Shown piece by piece: positions 37,785 to 47,437 of a DNA stretch of 64,000 nt. This DNA comes from Methyloversatilis discipulorum (GTDB taxonomy: Bacteria; Pseudomonadota; Gammaproteobacteria; Burkholderiales; Rhodocyclaceae). Below the pieces are notes generated by a model. It did no database searches. It was given only the letters and a program-made list of their open reading frames with translations, and had not been told where the DNA came from. The stretch's first letter is position 1, and each line of letters opens with the position of its first letter. The position numbers and the translations under genes were made by a program. Where the stretch lies: positions 1 through 64,000 of the forward strand of contig NZ_JADMJL010000022.1 of assembly GCF_018780585.1 (NCBI RefSeq), given 5' to 3'.

Positions 37785-39617
37785 TCAGAACAGCTCGTCC
37801 TTGCGCAGGTAACGCCACTTGCCGACCGGCAGGTCGGCCAGTGGAACGCGGCCGATGCGCACGCGCTTCAGTGCGACGACTTCGAGGCCGACCAGTTCGC
37901 ACATGCGGCGGATCTGGCGCTTCTTGCCCTCGCGCAGCACGAAGCGCATCTGCTCCTCGTTCTGCCAGCTCACCTTGGCCGGCTTCAGCGGCTCGCCGTC
38001 CAGCTCCAGCCCGTGGTTCAGCAGCTTCAGCGACTCCTCGGGGAAATCCTCGGACAGCGCACCGCGACCAAAGGGCTTGGTCGCGCGTACGCGCACCAGG
38101 TATTCCTTCTCGATGGTCGAGTCCTCGCCGATCAGCTGGCGGGCGACGCGACCGTCCTGGGTCAGCACCAGCAGGCCGTGCGAATCGATGTCGAGACGAC
38201 CGGCGGGCGCCAGACCGCGCAGGTGGTTGCGGTTGAACTTGAGGCCCGATCGGTCACCGGCCCACTGGTTCTCCGGCAGGAAGAGCACGCTGGCCGGCTC
38301 ATGCCCGTCCTCCGCCTGGCCGCTGACGTAGCCGACCGGCTTGTGCATCAGCACGGTCACGCGCAGCGCCTGGTCGGCGCGTGCCTGCTTGTGCACCTCG
38401 ACCTTCTGGTGCGGCAGCACGCGCTGGCCGAGCAAGGCCACTTCGCCGTCGACGGTGACCCAGCCGCGGGCGATCCAGTCGTCCGCCTCGCGACGCGACG
38501 CGGCACCGCGGTCGGCCAGCCAGCGAGACACGCGGATGCCGTCCTTCGCGTCGTCGCCATCCTCGCCCTTGTCAGCCTGCACCCGGCCCAGCTTGTCGGT
38601 TTCACGTTCGTCCCAGGCCTTGGCCGGACGCACCGGCGCAGCCTTGGGCGGACGCGGTTTGAATTCGGTGCCGGCGCGGGCAGGGCGACTGTCGCCTTCG
38701 CTGCGACGCGGCGGACGATCGCCGGAATTTCCGCCTGATTCGCTGCGGGCCGGGCGCTCGCGGTTCTCCCAAGGCTTGCGCTCACCGGAATCGGTGCGCG
38801 GCGGGCGGGCTTCGCGGTCCGGGCGCGGTGTCCACTCGCGCTTTTCGCCGGCCGGGCGTGGCGGACGGTCGCCGAATTCCTTGCGCGGCGGACGCTCGCC
38901 GGAATTTCCGCCCGTTTCGCTGCGGGCCGGGCGCTCGCGGTTCTCCCACGGCTTGCGCTCGCCCGAATCGGTGCGCGGCGGACGGGCGTCGCGGTCCGGG
39001 CGCGGTGTCCACTCACGCTTCTCGCCGGTCGGGCGCGGCGGACGGTCTCCGAATTCCTTGCGCGGCGGGCGGTCGCCGACATTCCCCCCCGATTCGCTGC
39101 GGGCTGGGCGCTCGCGGTTCTCCCACGGCTTGCGCTCGCCCGAATCGGTGCGCGGCGGACGGGCGTCGCGGTCCGGGCGCGGTGTCCACTCGCGCTTCTC
39201 GCCAGCGGGGCGCGGCGGGCGGTCACCGAATTCCTTGCGCGGCGGGCGGTCGCCGGAACTGCCGCCTGATTCGCTGCGCGCCGGTCGTTCGCGGTTTTCC
39301 CACGGCTTGCGCTCGCCGGAATCGGCGCGCGGCGGGCGGGCTTCGCGGTCCGGGCGCGGTGTCCACTCGCGCTTCTCGCCGGCCGGGCGCGGCGGGCGGT
39401 CGCCGTCTGGACGGGTGGCACGCGGCTTGCGCGCGGGAGCGTCCTTGGGGGCGGGTTTGGCGTAGGACTTGGCGGCCGGTGCGACCTGCGTCGTGTTGCG
39501 GCTCAGCGTGCGTGACTTGGCCGTACTGTTGCGTACCGGCTTGCGGGCCGGATTGCGGTCGGTCGGCGTGTCGTCGTCGGATTTGCGCGGCAAACCCAGT
39601 TTGGTGCGGGTGGTCAT
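37785..39617 (-). CDS. rluB: RsuA/RluB-type rRNA pseudouridine synthase with a long repeat-rich N-terminus
   Basis: 610 residues, more than twice the usual family length. The C-terminal third is the enzyme: an S4 domain (IRVSRWLADRGAASRREADD), MHKPVGYVSG, the catalytic-Asp motif LAPAGRLDIDSHGLLVLTQD and EGKKRQIRRMCELVG. It converts uridine to pseudouridine in 23S rRNA, most likely position 2605 by similarity to RluB. Residues 1-72 are basic, and 73-308 are four 59-residue repeats rich in Arg, Pro, Asp and Glu, likely disordered. ATG 39617 begins MTTRTKLGLPRKS; an ATG 28 codons upstream is possible. It is divergent from htpG. Confidence 0.88.
   Translation of the reverse strand: MTTRTKLGLPRKSDDDTPTDRNPARKPVRNSTAKSRTLSRNTTQVAPAAKSYAKPAPKDAPARKPRATRPDGDRPPRPAGEKREWTPRPDREARPPRADSGERKPWENRERPARSESGGSSGDRPPRKEFGDRPPRPAGEKREWTPRPDRDARPPRTDSGERKPWENRERPARSESGGNVGDRPPRKEFGDRPPRPTGEKREWTPRPDRDARPPRTDSGERKPWENRERPARSETGGNSGERPPRKEFGDRPPRPAGEKREWTPRPDREARPPRTDSGERKPWENRERPARSESGGNSGDRPPRRSEGDSRPARAGTEFKPRPPKAAPVRPAKAWDERETDKLGRVQADKGEDGDDAKDGIRVSRWLADRGAASRREADDWIARGWVTVDGEVALLGQRVLPHQKVEVHKQARADQALRVTVLMHKPVGYVSGQAEDGHEPASVLFLPENQWAGDRSGLKFNRNHLRGLAPAGRLDIDSHGLLVLTQDGRVARQLIGEDSTIEKEYLVRVRATKPFGRGALSEDFPEESLKLLNHGLELDGEPLKPAKVSWQNEEQMRFVLREGKKRQIRRMCELVGLEVVALKRVRIGRVPLADLPVGKWRYLRKDELF
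38694..39401 (-). repeat. Four tandem 177-bp repeats inside the pseudouridine synthase gene
   Basis: The segment is four head-to-tail copies of a 177-bp unit, each coding 59 residues that start DRPPRPAGEKREWTPRPDR and include SGERKPWENRERPARSE. The copies differ by only a few residues; the last diverges at its end (DRPPRRSEG). Marker sequence CCGAATTCCTTG recurs at 177-base spacing near 38872, 39049 and 39226. The near identity points to recent unequal crossover or slippage, and copy number may vary between strains. Confidence 0.93.
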
Positions 39618-39732
39618 CGGCGTGAAAACATTCTGTGGACCCGACAGCATAGCGGGGTCTTGAAATGCCGGGGGGAAGTCTCCATATCCCGCCGTTGTCA
39701 TCCCACCCCACGTCTACTGATTCGGAGTTGTC

Positions 39733-41661
39733 ATGTCGGACACCGCAACCGCCCAGACCATGAATTTCCAGGCCGAGGTGAAGCAGCTGCTGCACCTGAT
39801 GATCCACTCGCTGTACAGCAATCGCGACATCTTCCTGCGCGAACTGGTGAGCAATGCGTCAGACGCCTGCGACAAGCTGCGCTTCGAAGCCATCGCCAAC
39901 CCGGCATTGTTCGAATCCGATGCCGACCTGAAGATCCGTGTCGCCTACGACAAGGCGGCGCGCACGATCACCATTACCGACAACGGCATCGGCATGTCGC
40001 GTGACGACGCGATCGCCCATCTGGGCACCATCGCCCGCAGCGGCACCAAGGAGTTCTTCTCCAGCCTGACCGGCGACCAGAAGAAGGACGCCAACCTGAT
40101 CGGCCAGTTCGGCGTCGGTTTCTACTCCGCCTTCATCGTCGCCGACACCGTCACCGTGAACACCCGCCGCGCCGGTCTGCCGGCCGAGCAGGGCGTCCGC
40201 TGGTCCTGCTCGATGACCGGCGATACCGCCGGCGAGTATTCGGTGGAATCCATCACCAAGGCCGACCGCGGCACCGAAATCGTGCTGCACCTGCGCGAGG
40301 ACCAGGACGAGCTGCTGTCCGGCTTCAAGCTGCGCGCCATCATCCGTGAGTATTCCGACCACATCCTGCAGCCGGTGGTGATGAAGAAGGAGGAGTGGAA
40401 GGACGTTGATGGCGAACACAAGCAGGTCGTGACCGACGAGGATGAAACGGTCAACCAGGCCAGCGCGCTGTGGACCCGTTCGAAGTCGGACATCAGCGAC
40501 GAGCAGTATGTCGAGTTCTACAAGCACGTCGCCCATGACTTCAGCGACCCGCTGGCGTGGACCCACACCCGCGTCGAGGGCCGCCACGAATACACGCAGC
40601 TGCTCTACATCCCGTCGCGCGCGCCCTTCGACATGTGGGACCGCAACGCCAGCCACGGCCTCAAGCTCTACGTGCGCCGCGTGTTCATCATGGACGACGC
40701 CGAGAAGCTGCTGCCGGCCTATCTGCGCTTCGTGCGCGGCGTGGTCGATTCGGCCGACCTGCCGCTCAACGTGTCGCGCGAAATCCTGCAGGAAAGCCGC
40801 GACATCGACACCATCCGCTCCGGCTGCGCAAAGAAGATCCTGTCGGTGCTGGAAGACCTGGCCGAGAACCAGAAAGACAAGTACGCCACCTTCTGGAAGG
40901 AATTCGGCCGTGTGCTGAAGGAAGGCGTGGGCGAGGACCAGGCCAACCGCGAAAAGGTGGCGGGCCTGCTGCGCTTCGCCTCGACCCATCTCGATACCGA
41001 GGAGCAGTCGGTGTCCTTCGCCGACTACATCGGCCGCATGAAGGAAGGTCAGGACAAGATCTACTACGTCACCGCCGAAACCTTCAAGGCGGCGAAGAAC
41101 AGCCCGCACCTCGAAGTGTTCCGGAAGAAGGGCATCGAGGTGCTGCTGCTGTCCGACCGCATCGACGAGTGGGTGGTCGGCAACATGAACGACTTCGACG
41201 GCAAGCCGCTGGTGTCGGTCGCCAAGGGCGGCCTCGACCTCGGCGCGCTCGCCGACGAGGAAGAGAAGAAGGCGCTGGAGCGTGACGAAGGCGAGTTCAA
41301 GCCGCTGGTCGACAAGCTTCAGGCCAGTCTGGTCGAGCGGGTGAAGGAAGTGCGCATCACGCACCGCCTGACCGAGTCGCCGGCCTGCCTGGTGTCGGAC
41401 GAATTCGACATCGGCGGCAACCTCGCCCGCATCCTGAAGTCGGCCGGGCAGGAAGCGCCGCTGTCCAAACCCATCCTCGAAATCAATCCGCAGCACCCGG
41501 TGGTGCAGCGGCTGCGCGGTGAAGAAGCGCACTTCGATGACTGGGCGGGCGTGCTGTTCGATCAGGCCCTGCTGGCCGAAGGTGGCGCGCTCGAAGATCC
41601 GGCCAGCTTCGTGCGCCGGATGAACCAGCTCATGCTGGCGATGGCCGGCGAACGCAGCTGA
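39733..41661 (+). CDS. htpG: Chaperone HtpG (Hsp90)
   Basis: 642 residues. The N-terminal GHKL ATPase has [29 protein letters not shown], the lid region and [15 protein letters not shown]. The middle domain has [16 protein letters not shown] and the C-terminal dimerisation part ends with MLAMAGERS. It is a cytosolic ATP-dependent chaperone. The ribosome-binding site is GGAG just before ATG 39733. No heat-shock promoter could be assigned with confidence in the short gap to rluB. Confidence 0.97.
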   Translation: MSDTATAQTMNFQAEVKQLLHLMIHSLYSNRDIFLRELVSNASDACDKLRFEAIANPALFESDADLKIRVAYDKAARTITITDNGIGMSRDDAIAHLGTIARSGTKEFFSSLTGDQKKDANLIGQFGVGFYSAFIVADTVTVNTRRAGLPAEQGVRWSCSMTGDTAGEYSVESITKADRGTEIVLHLREDQDELLSGFKLRAIIREYSDHILQPVVMKKEEWKDVDGEHKQVVTDEDETVNQASALWTRSKSDISDEQYVEFYKHVAHDFSDPLAWTHTRVEGRHEYTQLLYIPSRAPFDMWDRNASHGLKLYVRRVFIMDDAEKLLPAYLRFVRGVVDSADLPLNVSREILQESRDIDTIRSGCAKKILSVLEDLAENQKDKYATFWKEFGRVLKEGVGEDQANREKVAGLLRFASTHLDTEEQSVSFADYIGRMKEGQDKIYYVTAETFKAAKNSPHLEVFRKKGIEVLLLSDRIDEWVVGNMNDFDGKPLVSVAKGGLDLGALADEEEKKALERDEGEFKPLVDKLQASLVERVKEVRITHRLTESPACLVSDEFDIGGNLARILKSAGQEAPLSKPILEINPQHPVVQRLRGEEAHFDDWAGVLFDQALLAEGGALEDPASFVRRMNQLMLAMAGERS

Positions 41662-41670
41662 CCCGGCCAG

Positions 41671-41749
41671 GCCGCCGCGACCGGACGACCGGTGCGGCGG
41701 CTTCGGTGCAGGTCATGACGAACGGCGCAGGTATCGCACTGCGCCGTTC
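41671..41749. terminator. Two hairpins between convergent htpG and Crp-type gene
   Basis: The first (41671-41701) is GCCGCCGC with inner ACCGG-ACGA-CCGGT and closing GCGGCGGC. The second (41720-41749) is GAACGGCGCAG, an 8-base loop and CTGCGCCGTTC, an 11-bp perfect stem followed by TTGC. T-runs are poor. Together they probably end transcription in both directions. Confidence 0.6.
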
Positions 41750-41773
41750 TTGCATCTGCGGCTGTCGGCGGGC

Positions 41774-42505
41774 CTAACCGGCGCGCTGCTGCGCGCGTCG
41801 CCCCATCACGCTGTCCCAGACGGCATTGTTGGCGGCGTAGCAGCTGCACGACGCGGCCTCCAGACCCGCGCGGTCGAGTACGGTGATGTTGCCGCGGCGG
41901 TAACTGATCAGCTTGCGCGTCTGCAGCGCGGTGGCCGCGTGTGTCACGCCGACGCGCCTGACGCCCAGCATGTAGGCGAGAAACTCGTGCGTCAGGTGGA
42001 AGTGCGGAGAGTGCGCGCGGTCCTGCGTCATCAGCAACCAGCGCGCAAGACGGGCTTCGACAAGGTGAAAGCGCGGGCAGGCTGCGGTCTGTGCAAGCTG
42101 CGCCATGGTCACGTAGAGGTAACGCCCGAGCGCGCGCTGCAACGCAGGCACCGACTCGAGTTCGTTGCGGAAACGCCTGGCGTCCATGGACAGCGCCGGC
42201 CCTGCGCCCTGCACCAGTGCGTGCAGCGGCGATACATCGACCCCGAACAGCAGGGTCGCACCCAGCATCCCTTCGTTGCCCACCAGCCCGACCTCGATGC
42301 TGGCGGTGGCGTCGACCGGCGTGATCAGTGAAATGAAGCTGTCGATCGGAAAGTGGACCTGACGTATGCGCTGACCCGGTTCGGCCAGCACGTCGGACAG
42401 GACAAGTTCAACGGTGTCGCAACTGGCCAGCAAATGCTGGCGTTCCCGGCGCGGCAGCGCGGCGATGAAGCTGTTGCCGGCTGATGCAGTGGAGTGAGTG
42501 GGCAC
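41774..42505 (-). CDS. Crp/Fnr-type transcriptional regulator (first paralogue)
   Basis: 243 residues starting at GTG 42505, which has AGGAAGG about 6 bases upstream; the long in-frame extension is not needed. The N-terminal part is a cyclic-nucleotide-type beta barrel (VHFPIDSFISLITPVDATAS, VGLVGNEGMLG), with no Fnr-type cysteine cluster. The C-terminal winged helix has LTHEFLAYMLGVRRVGVTHA. It closely resembles the second paralogue at 61145-61861. It is divergent from the glycine-zipper lipoprotein, and its upstream region carries the weak copy of the GTACG palindrome. The ligand is unknown. Confidence 0.88.
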   Translation of the reverse strand: MPTHSTASAGNSFIAALPRRERQHLLASCDTVELVLSDVLAEPGQRIRQVHFPIDSFISLITPVDATASIEVGLVGNEGMLGATLLFGVDVSPLHALVQGAGPALSMDARRFRNELESVPALQRALGRYLYVTMAQLAQTAACPRFHLVEARLARWLLMTQDRAHSPHFHLTHEFLAYMLGVRRVGVTHAATALQTRKLISYRRGNITVLDRAGLEAASCSCYAANNAVWDSVMGRRAQQRAG

Positions 42506-42637
42506 GGCGACCTTCCTGGCGTCGGGTAATTCCGGCCAGTGCAAGCATACGCGGCGATCGACGAGCGGTCGGGGCGGTAGCGCACACAGTGCGATCGGAG
42601 GGGATGCCTGTGCGATACGCGCTGCCGCGAGGCTTCG

Positions 42638-42651
42638 GTACGCCAGCAGAC
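42638..42651. promoter_or_regulatory. Weak copy of the GTACG-N4-CGTAC palindrome
   Basis: GTACG-CCAG-CAGAC: the left arm is perfect and the right arm has two changes, but the flank CAGACGGG matches the copy at 43512. It lies in the 42506-42822 divergent region, which has no gene, between the Crp-type gene and the glycine-zipper lipoprotein gene. Confidence 0.35.
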
Positions 42652-42822
42652 AGACGGGCAAGGACTGCGGCTCCATTGTGTTTCCGGGGCGCGACACCCA
42701 TGCAGGTGGCGCCGGGGATGACCGCTTCGAATCGGTCGAAAGCGGCGCGACGCCGCAGATCCCGAGCCGTTCCGGACCCCGCAGCAGATCGGCAGGCACG
42801 ATCGAACAGACGAGGTGACACC

Positions 42823-43059
42823 ATGGAAATGATGAATCGATGTACCCGGGGATGTACCCGGGTGAGCGTGGCGGCAGCGATGCTGCTTCTGCTCGGGGCC
42901 TGCTCCGGCATGTCGGCGCAGGACAGGAGTACGGCCATCGGCGCCGGTGCCGGCGCCGTGGGCGGTGCGGTACTGACCGGCGGCAGTGCGGCCGGCGCAG
43001 TAGGCGGCGCGGCCGTGGGCGGCATCATCGGACACGAGGTCGGCAAGGACAAGAAGTGA
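42823..43059 (+). CDS. Glycine-zipper lipoprotein (OsmB-like)
   Basis: 78 residues. Signal peptide with lipobox (AAMLLLLGACSG), then a glycine zipper (AIGAGAGAVGGAVLTGG, AVGGAAVGGIIGHEVGK) like OsmB and Rickettsia 17-kDa antigen-type proteins. It is expected in the outer membrane under osmotic or stationary-phase stress. GAGGTGA precedes ATG 42823. It is the first of a run of small stress-type genes on the plus strand. Confidence 0.82.
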   Translation: MEMMNRCTRGCTRVSVAAAMLLLLGACSGMSAQDRSTAIGAGAGAVGGAVLTGGSAAGAVGGAAVGGIIGHEVGKDKK

Positions 43060-43124
43060 GCGATGCGCGGCCGGTGAAGGTCGCGCATTCTGTCTGCATG
43101 CACGAATCCGGAGAGGAGATACAG

Positions 43125-43379
43125 ATGAAGAACGCACATGAGGGCATCGGCCGCGTATGGATGCTGGCGGCCTGCCTTGCCCTGCTGTCGGGTTGCCAGA
43201 AGGAGGAAGGCCCGATGGAAAGCGCCGGCAGGAACATTGATGAAGCCGGCGACAAGGTATCACGGGATGTGGATCGCGCCGCCGATCGCGCTGGCGACAA
43301 TGTCGACGACGCGACACGGAAAGCCGGCGAGAGCATCGAGAGGGCTGGCGAGAAGATCCAGGACGCGGCCGGAAAGTAG
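43125..43379 (+). CDS. LEA-like helical lipoprotein
   Basis: 84 residues. A signal peptide with lipobox ([12 protein letters not shown]) is followed by a charged repeat helix: [50 protein letters not shown]. The repeats (AGDK, AGDN, AGES, AGEK) are spaced near 11 residues as in amphipathic LEA or apolipoprotein helices. GAGAGGAG precedes ATG 43125. It resembles the smaller lipoprotein at 32150-32338. Role in membrane protection is inferred. Confidence 0.78.
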   Translation: MKNAHEGIGRVWMLAACLALLSGCQKEEGPMESAGRNIDEAGDKVSRDVDRAADRAGDNVDDATRKAGESIERAGEKIQDAAGK

Positions 43380-43511
43380 TGGGTGCGCAGCCGATGGACC
43401 ACGCACAGGCATCCGATGCGGTGCGACGCCCGTTCGATCGCCTCTGGTGTCGAGCAGGCGCGACCGCGAATTCGGTCGTGCGCCGGCCGGCACGCCTCGT
43501 GCGGCACATTG

Positions 43512-43525
43512 GTACGGTGGCGTAC
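43512..43525. promoter_or_regulatory. GTACG-N4-CGTAC palindrome before the DUF1328 gene
   Basis: An exact copy, GTACG-GTGG-CGTAC, with right flank AGACGGG. It lies in the 43380-43690 interval, which has no gene, 166 bases before the DUF1328 start. A hexamer CACGAT begins 29.5 bases from its centre, a weak -10 at the distance seen for other copies. Confidence 0.6.
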
Positions 43526-43690
43526 AGACGGGTCAGCGGTCGCGGCACACGATGGACTTACGCGCTTACCGATGGACGGCCCGCAAGGCGGCCGCCGTTC
43601 CGCGCCGTCGCGGGGCCGGCGTCGCCGGACCCGATTTGCAGTCTGATTCGGGGAAAGTTGCAGATCGCCGCCCCCGGGAAGGAGACCACC

Positions 43691-43852
43691 ATGTTGAGAT
43701 GGGCCGTCATATTCTTCGTCATCGCCATCGTCGCAGCCGTGTTCGGTTTTGGCGGCATTGCGGCAGGCGCCACCGATATCGCGAAGATACTTTTCTTCGT
43801 CTTTCTGGTCGTATTCGGCGTCACCCTGATCATGGGACTGATGCGACGCTGA
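43691..43852 (+). CDS. DUF1328 small membrane protein (YtjA family)
   Basis: 53 residues, two transmembrane helices ([20 protein letters not shown] and [19 protein letters not shown]) around the conserved [11 protein letters not shown] loop. The family is widespread among stress-induced genes but has no known activity. AAGGAGACC precedes ATG 43691. A palindrome of the shared type lies upstream at 43512. Confidence 0.9.
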   Translation: MLRWAVIFFVIAIVAAVFGFGGIAAGATDIAKILFFVFLVVFGVTLIMGLMRR

Positions 43853-43913
43853 ACTTCGTTGCCGCGCCCGTCACGGGCGCGGTTGTCCGGACGTGCTTGT
43901 GAAAGGAATCCCG

Positions 43914-44216
43914 ATGAACATCGAAACGAATCCGCTGCATTCCCCGCTGGACGGCAAGCAGGACAGCACCGTGAAGGACTGGCGAACGCCCGATGCCGAC
44001 CTCGGCGAGGGAGACCGCGCCGCCGTGCAGGCCCGGGTCGAGGCACATCTGATCGACGCGAAGTCCCGCCTGCGCGAGGCACGCGTGGCGCTCGCCGACA
44101 CGACGCGCCGCGCTGCCGACGCCACACAGGGCTACGTGACCGAACATCCGTGGAAGGCCATTGCGCTCGCGGCCACCGCCGGGCTGGTTGCCGCCTTGCT
44201 CATCCGGCGTCACTGA
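43914..44216 (+). CDS. DUF883 family protein (ElaB/YqjD-like)
   Basis: 100 residues. The helical region (ARVEAHLIDAKSRLREARVA) and the C-terminal YVTEHPWKAIALAATAGLVA membrane anchor followed by LLIRRH are typical of the ElaB/YqjD/YgaM family. E. coli members are tail-anchored ribosome-binding proteins of stationary phase. AAAGGA lies 8 bases before ATG 43914; an in-frame GTG at 43893 is an alternative. It stands 61 bases after DUF1328, with an 8-bp hairpin (43862-43882) between. Confidence 0.87.
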   Translation: MNIETNPLHSPLDGKQDSTVKDWRTPDADLGEGDRAAVQARVEAHLIDAKSRLREARVALADTTRRAADATQGYVTEHPWKAIALAATAGLVAALLIRRH

Positions 44217-44324
44217 GCCATCTTCAATCCATTCGGACGGGTCCGGTCAGCGGCCTACCGCGAGGCGCCGGCGAACCCGGGCGCTCGCGGTGACTTCGCG
44301 CAGGCGATGACCAGGAGAGAGGAC

Positions 44325-46697
44325 ATGACCCAGCCTTCGGCGCTGCCCGACGCGGACGACCTGCGGCGGCTGGACGCGTGGTGGCGTGCCGCCAACTATC
44401 TGTCGGTCGGACAGATCTACCTGCTCGACAACCCGCTGCTCAGACAGCCGCTGCAGCGCGCCCACATCAAGCCGCGCCTGCTCGGACACTGGGGGACGAC
44501 CCCGGGGCTGAACTTCATCTACGCCCACATGAACAGGGCGATCCGCCACCACGACCTCGACATGATCTTCGTCGCCGGTCCTGGTCACGGCGGTCCCGCG
44601 GTGGTCGCGAATACCTGGCTGGAAGGCAGCTACAGCGCGTTCTACCCGGATGTGACGCAGGACGCCGAAGGCATGCGCCGGCTGTTCCGCCAGTTCTCCT
44701 TCCCTGGCGGCATCCCGAGCCACGCCGCACCGGAGACGCCCGGTTCCATTCACGAAGGCGGCGAGCTCGGCTATGCGCTGCTGCACGCCTACGGCGCGGT
44801 ATTCGACAACCCGGACCTGATCGCCTGCTGCGTGGTCGGTGACGGCGAGGCCGAAACCGGGCCGCTGGCCACCTCGTGGCATTCGAACAAGTTCCTGAAC
44901 CCGCGCACCGACGGCGCCGTGCTACCGGTGCTGCACCTGAACGGCTACAAGATCGCCAGCCCGACCCTGCTGGCCCGCATCAGTCACGCCGAGCTGGAAA
45001 GCCTGCTGATCGGTTACGGCCACGCACCCATCTTCGTAGAGGGTGACGATCCGGTGCTGATGCACGATCTGATGGCGAAGGCGGTCGGCAAGGCGATCAG
45101 CGCCATCCGCGACATCCAGCACCGCGCGCGCCAGGGGACCTACATGAGCCGGCCGCAGTGGCCGATGATCGTGCTGCGCTCGCCCAAGGGCTGGACCGGT
45201 CCGAAGGAGGTCGATGGCCTGAAGACCGAAGGCAGCTGGCGTTCGCACCAGGTGCCTTTCGGCGACATGGACAATCCGGAGCATCTGCGCCTGCTGGAAG
45301 AGTGGATGCAATCCTACCGGCCGGACGAACTGTTCGACGCCAATGGCGCGCCCCGACCGGAACTGCTCGCCCTGGCGCCGCATGGCACGCGCCGCATGGG
45401 CGCCAATCCGCACGCCAACGGCGGCACGTTGCTGCGCGACCTGCGCCTGCCGGACTTCCGCAGCCACGCGATCGACGTGCCGGCGCCCGGCGCGACACTG
45501 GCCGAGTCGACGCGGGTGATGGGCGGCTTCCTGCGCGACGTGATGCGCGACAACCCGCACAGCTTCCGCCTGTTCGGTCCGGACGAGACCGCGTCCAACC
45601 GGCTGGGCGCCGTGTTCGAAGTGACCGGCCGCACCTGGATGGCGCAGCGCTTCGATGCCGACGACCATCTGGCGCCCGATGGCCGGGTGATGGAAATGCT
45701 GTCCGAGCACGCCTGCCAGGGCTGGCTGGAGGGCTATCTGCTGAGCGGGCGGCACGGCCTGTTCAGCTGCTACGAAGCCTTCATCCACATTGTCGACTCG
45801 ATGTTCAACCAGCACGCCAAGTGGCTCAAGGTGTGCCGCGGCATACCGTGGCGCCGCCCGGTGGCCTCGCTCAACATCCTGCTCACTTCGCATGTCTGGC
45901 GCCAGGATCACAACGGCTTCTCGCACCAGGATCCCGGCTTCATCGATCACGTGGTGAACAAGAAGGCCGACATCATCCGGGTCTATCTGCCACCAGATGC
46001 CAACACGCTGCTCTACGTGACCGATGTCTGCCTGCGCAGTCGCGACCGGGTGAACGTGATCGTCGCCGGCAAGCATCCGGAACGGCAGTGGCTGTCGATG
46101 GACGCAGCAGTCGATCACGCCGAGGCGGGCATCGGCATGTGGGAGTGGGCCTGCAGCGACAGCGCGGGCGAGCCCGACGTGGTGCTCGCCGCCGCGGGAG
46201 ACGTGCCGACGCTTGAAATGCTGGCCGCCATCGACCTGCTGCGCGAACTGGCACCGACGCTCAAAGTACGCTTCATCAACGTGGTCGACCTGATGACGCT
46301 GCAGCCGCGCGAGGAGCATCCGCACGGCCTGTCGGACGACGAGTTCGTGTCGCTGTTCCGGCCCGACGTACCCATCCTGTTCGCCTATCACGGCTACCCC
46401 TGGCTCATCCACCGCCTGACCTACCGACGCAGCAACCACGGCAATCTGCATGTCCGCGGCTACAAGGAGGAGGGCACCACGACGACGCCCTTCGACATGG
46501 TGGTGCTGAACATGCTCGACCGCTTCCACCTCGTCATGGACGTCGCCAGCCGTGTGCCGATGCTGCAGCCGCAGGCCGCACACATCAAGCAGCGCATGCG
46601 CGACCGTCTGAACGCCCACCGCCAGTACATCCTCGAGCATGGCGAAGACATGCCGGACATCCGCAACTGGCAGTGGCCGACGCCGCCGCTCGCCTGA
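44325..46697 (+). CDS. xfp: Phosphoketolase (xylulose-5-P/fructose-6-P)
   Basis: 790 residues, full length. Thiamine-diphosphate and substrate motifs: [63 protein letters not shown] and [11 protein letters not shown]. It cleaves xylulose 5-phosphate or fructose 6-phosphate to acetyl phosphate plus a sugar phosphate in the cytoplasm. AGGAGA lies 6 bases before ATG 44325; an ATG six codons upstream is less likely. It lies among stress genes rather than with pentose-phosphate genes. No acetate kinase or phosphotransacetylase gene is next to it. Confidence 0.95.
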   Translation: MTQPSALPDADDLRRLDAWWRAANYLSVGQIYLLDNPLLRQPLQRAHIKPRLLGHWGTTPGLNFIYAHMNRAIRHHDLDMIFVAGPGHGGPAVVANTWLEGSYSAFYPDVTQDAEGMRRLFRQFSFPGGIPSHAAPETPGSIHEGGELGYALLHAYGAVFDNPDLIACCVVGDGEAETGPLATSWHSNKFLNPRTDGAVLPVLHLNGYKIASPTLLARISHAELESLLIGYGHAPIFVEGDDPVLMHDLMAKAVGKAISAIRDIQHRARQGTYMSRPQWPMIVLRSPKGWTGPKEVDGLKTEGSWRSHQVPFGDMDNPEHLRLLEEWMQSYRPDELFDANGAPRPELLALAPHGTRRMGANPHANGGTLLRDLRLPDFRSHAIDVPAPGATLAESTRVMGGFLRDVMRDNPHSFRLFGPDETASNRLGAVFEVTGRTWMAQRFDADDHLAPDGRVMEMLSEHACQGWLEGYLLSGRHGLFSCYEAFIHIVDSMFNQHAKWLKVCRGIPWRRPVASLNILLTSHVWRQDHNGFSHQDPGFIDHVVNKKADIIRVYLPPDANTLLYVTDVCLRSRDRVNVIVAGKHPERQWLSMDAAVDHAEAGIGMWEWACSDSAGEPDVVLAAAGDVPTLEMLAAIDLLRELAPTLKVRFINVVDLMTLQPREEHPHGLSDDEFVSLFRPDVPILFAYHGYPWLIHRLTYRRSNHGNLHVRGYKEEGTTTTPFDMVVLNMLDRFHLVMDVASRVPMLQPQAAHIKQRMRDRLNAHRQYILEHGEDMPDIRNWQWPTPPLA

Positions 46698-46747
46698 GCG
46701 TCCGGTGTTCCGGGCGCAGTGCTCGCCTCTGCCTGAAAACATGTTGT

Positions 46748-46761
46748 GTGCGCTGCCGTAC
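46748..46761. promoter_or_regulatory. GTGCG-N4-CGTAC palindrome with a -10-like hexamer
   Basis: GTGCG-CTGC-CGTAC, one change from the exact palindrome. On the other strand it reads TATGTACGGCAGCGCAC, sharing 16 of 18 bases with the copy before the second Crp-type gene. TATGCT (46784-46789) begins 29.5 bases from its centre and could be a -10 element, placing the site near -41. It lies in the 46698-47013 interval, where no gene was found, 253 bases before the BON lipoprotein gene. Confidence 0.6.
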
Positions 46762-47013
46762 ATACCCGGGCGCAGTCGATCGGTATGCTGGTCGTGCTGT
46801 GCCGGATTCCTCCGGATCCGGCGCCGCAGCTGGGCTTCATCGATGAATTCACCGATGACTTTCGCATCGGACGGGCCGGTTTGACCGGGCCGCCGGTACG
46901 GGCCCGCAGTTCGCCGGCACGTTGCGTTGCGCAAGCGCTGCAGCACGCGCCGAGACGTTTGTCCGGTGTGCCGTCAGGCCACCGTCCCCATTCCTCATCA
47001 GGAGATTTCCATC

Positions 47014-47328
47014 ATGAAACAACTGGGCAAATACCTCTCAGCAGTCTTCCTTGCCGTGGCACTGGTGACGGCCGTCGGCTGCGCATCCACCTCGAAGCAG
47101 GAAGGCACCGGCGAGTACATCGACGACAGCGTCATCACCACCAAGGTCAAGACCGCCATCCTCAATGAGCCTACGCTGAAGGTGGCCGAGATCAACGTCG
47201 AAACCTTCAAGGGCGTCGTGCAGCTGAGCGGTTTCGTCAGCACGCAGGCCATGATGGACAAGGCTGTCGCGGTGACGCGCGCAGTCGGTGGCGTGAAGTC
47301 GGTCAAGAACGACATGCGCATCAAGTGA
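47014..47328 (+). CDS. BON-domain lipoprotein (OsmY-like)
   Basis: 104 residues. Signal peptide with lipobox (VALVTAVGCAS), then one BON domain: YIDDSVITTKVKTAILNEP, KVAEINVETFKGVVQLSGFV and RAVGGVKSVKNDMRIK. BON proteins such as OsmY and DolP bind phospholipid membranes and are induced by osmotic shock. CAGGAG lies upstream of ATG 47014. The promoter region contains a copy of the shared palindrome. Confidence 0.88.
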   Translation: MKQLGKYLSAVFLAVALVTAVGCASTSKQEGTGEYIDDSVITTKVKTAILNEPTLKVAEINVETFKGVVQLSGFVSTQAMMDKAVAVTRAVGGVKSVKNDMRIK

Positions 47329-47437
47329 GTGGTCGCCGACTGCAGCCCGTCGGCGCGAACAGGGTCCGGCCGGTGGCCGGACACACACTTCAGCCCGCAC
47401 CTGCGGGCGCCGCTGCGGCCGGCGAAAGGTCACTGCC

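Noticed and set aside
38694-39401. The regular repeats as a possible CRISPR array
   Set aside because: The repeats are 177 bp, contiguous and in frame inside a protein gene, with no spacers and no cas genes nearby.
42325-43548. A 407-codon minus-strand open frame across the lipoprotein region
   Set aside because: It overlaps the Crp-type gene and three well-supported small genes; its Arg/Ser/Pro-rich translation has no domain.
46896-46909. GTACG-GGCC-CGCAG as another copy of the shared palindrome
   Set aside because: The right arm has two changes, the site has no flank match and no -10-like hexamer at the expected distance. The better copy for this promoter is at 46748.
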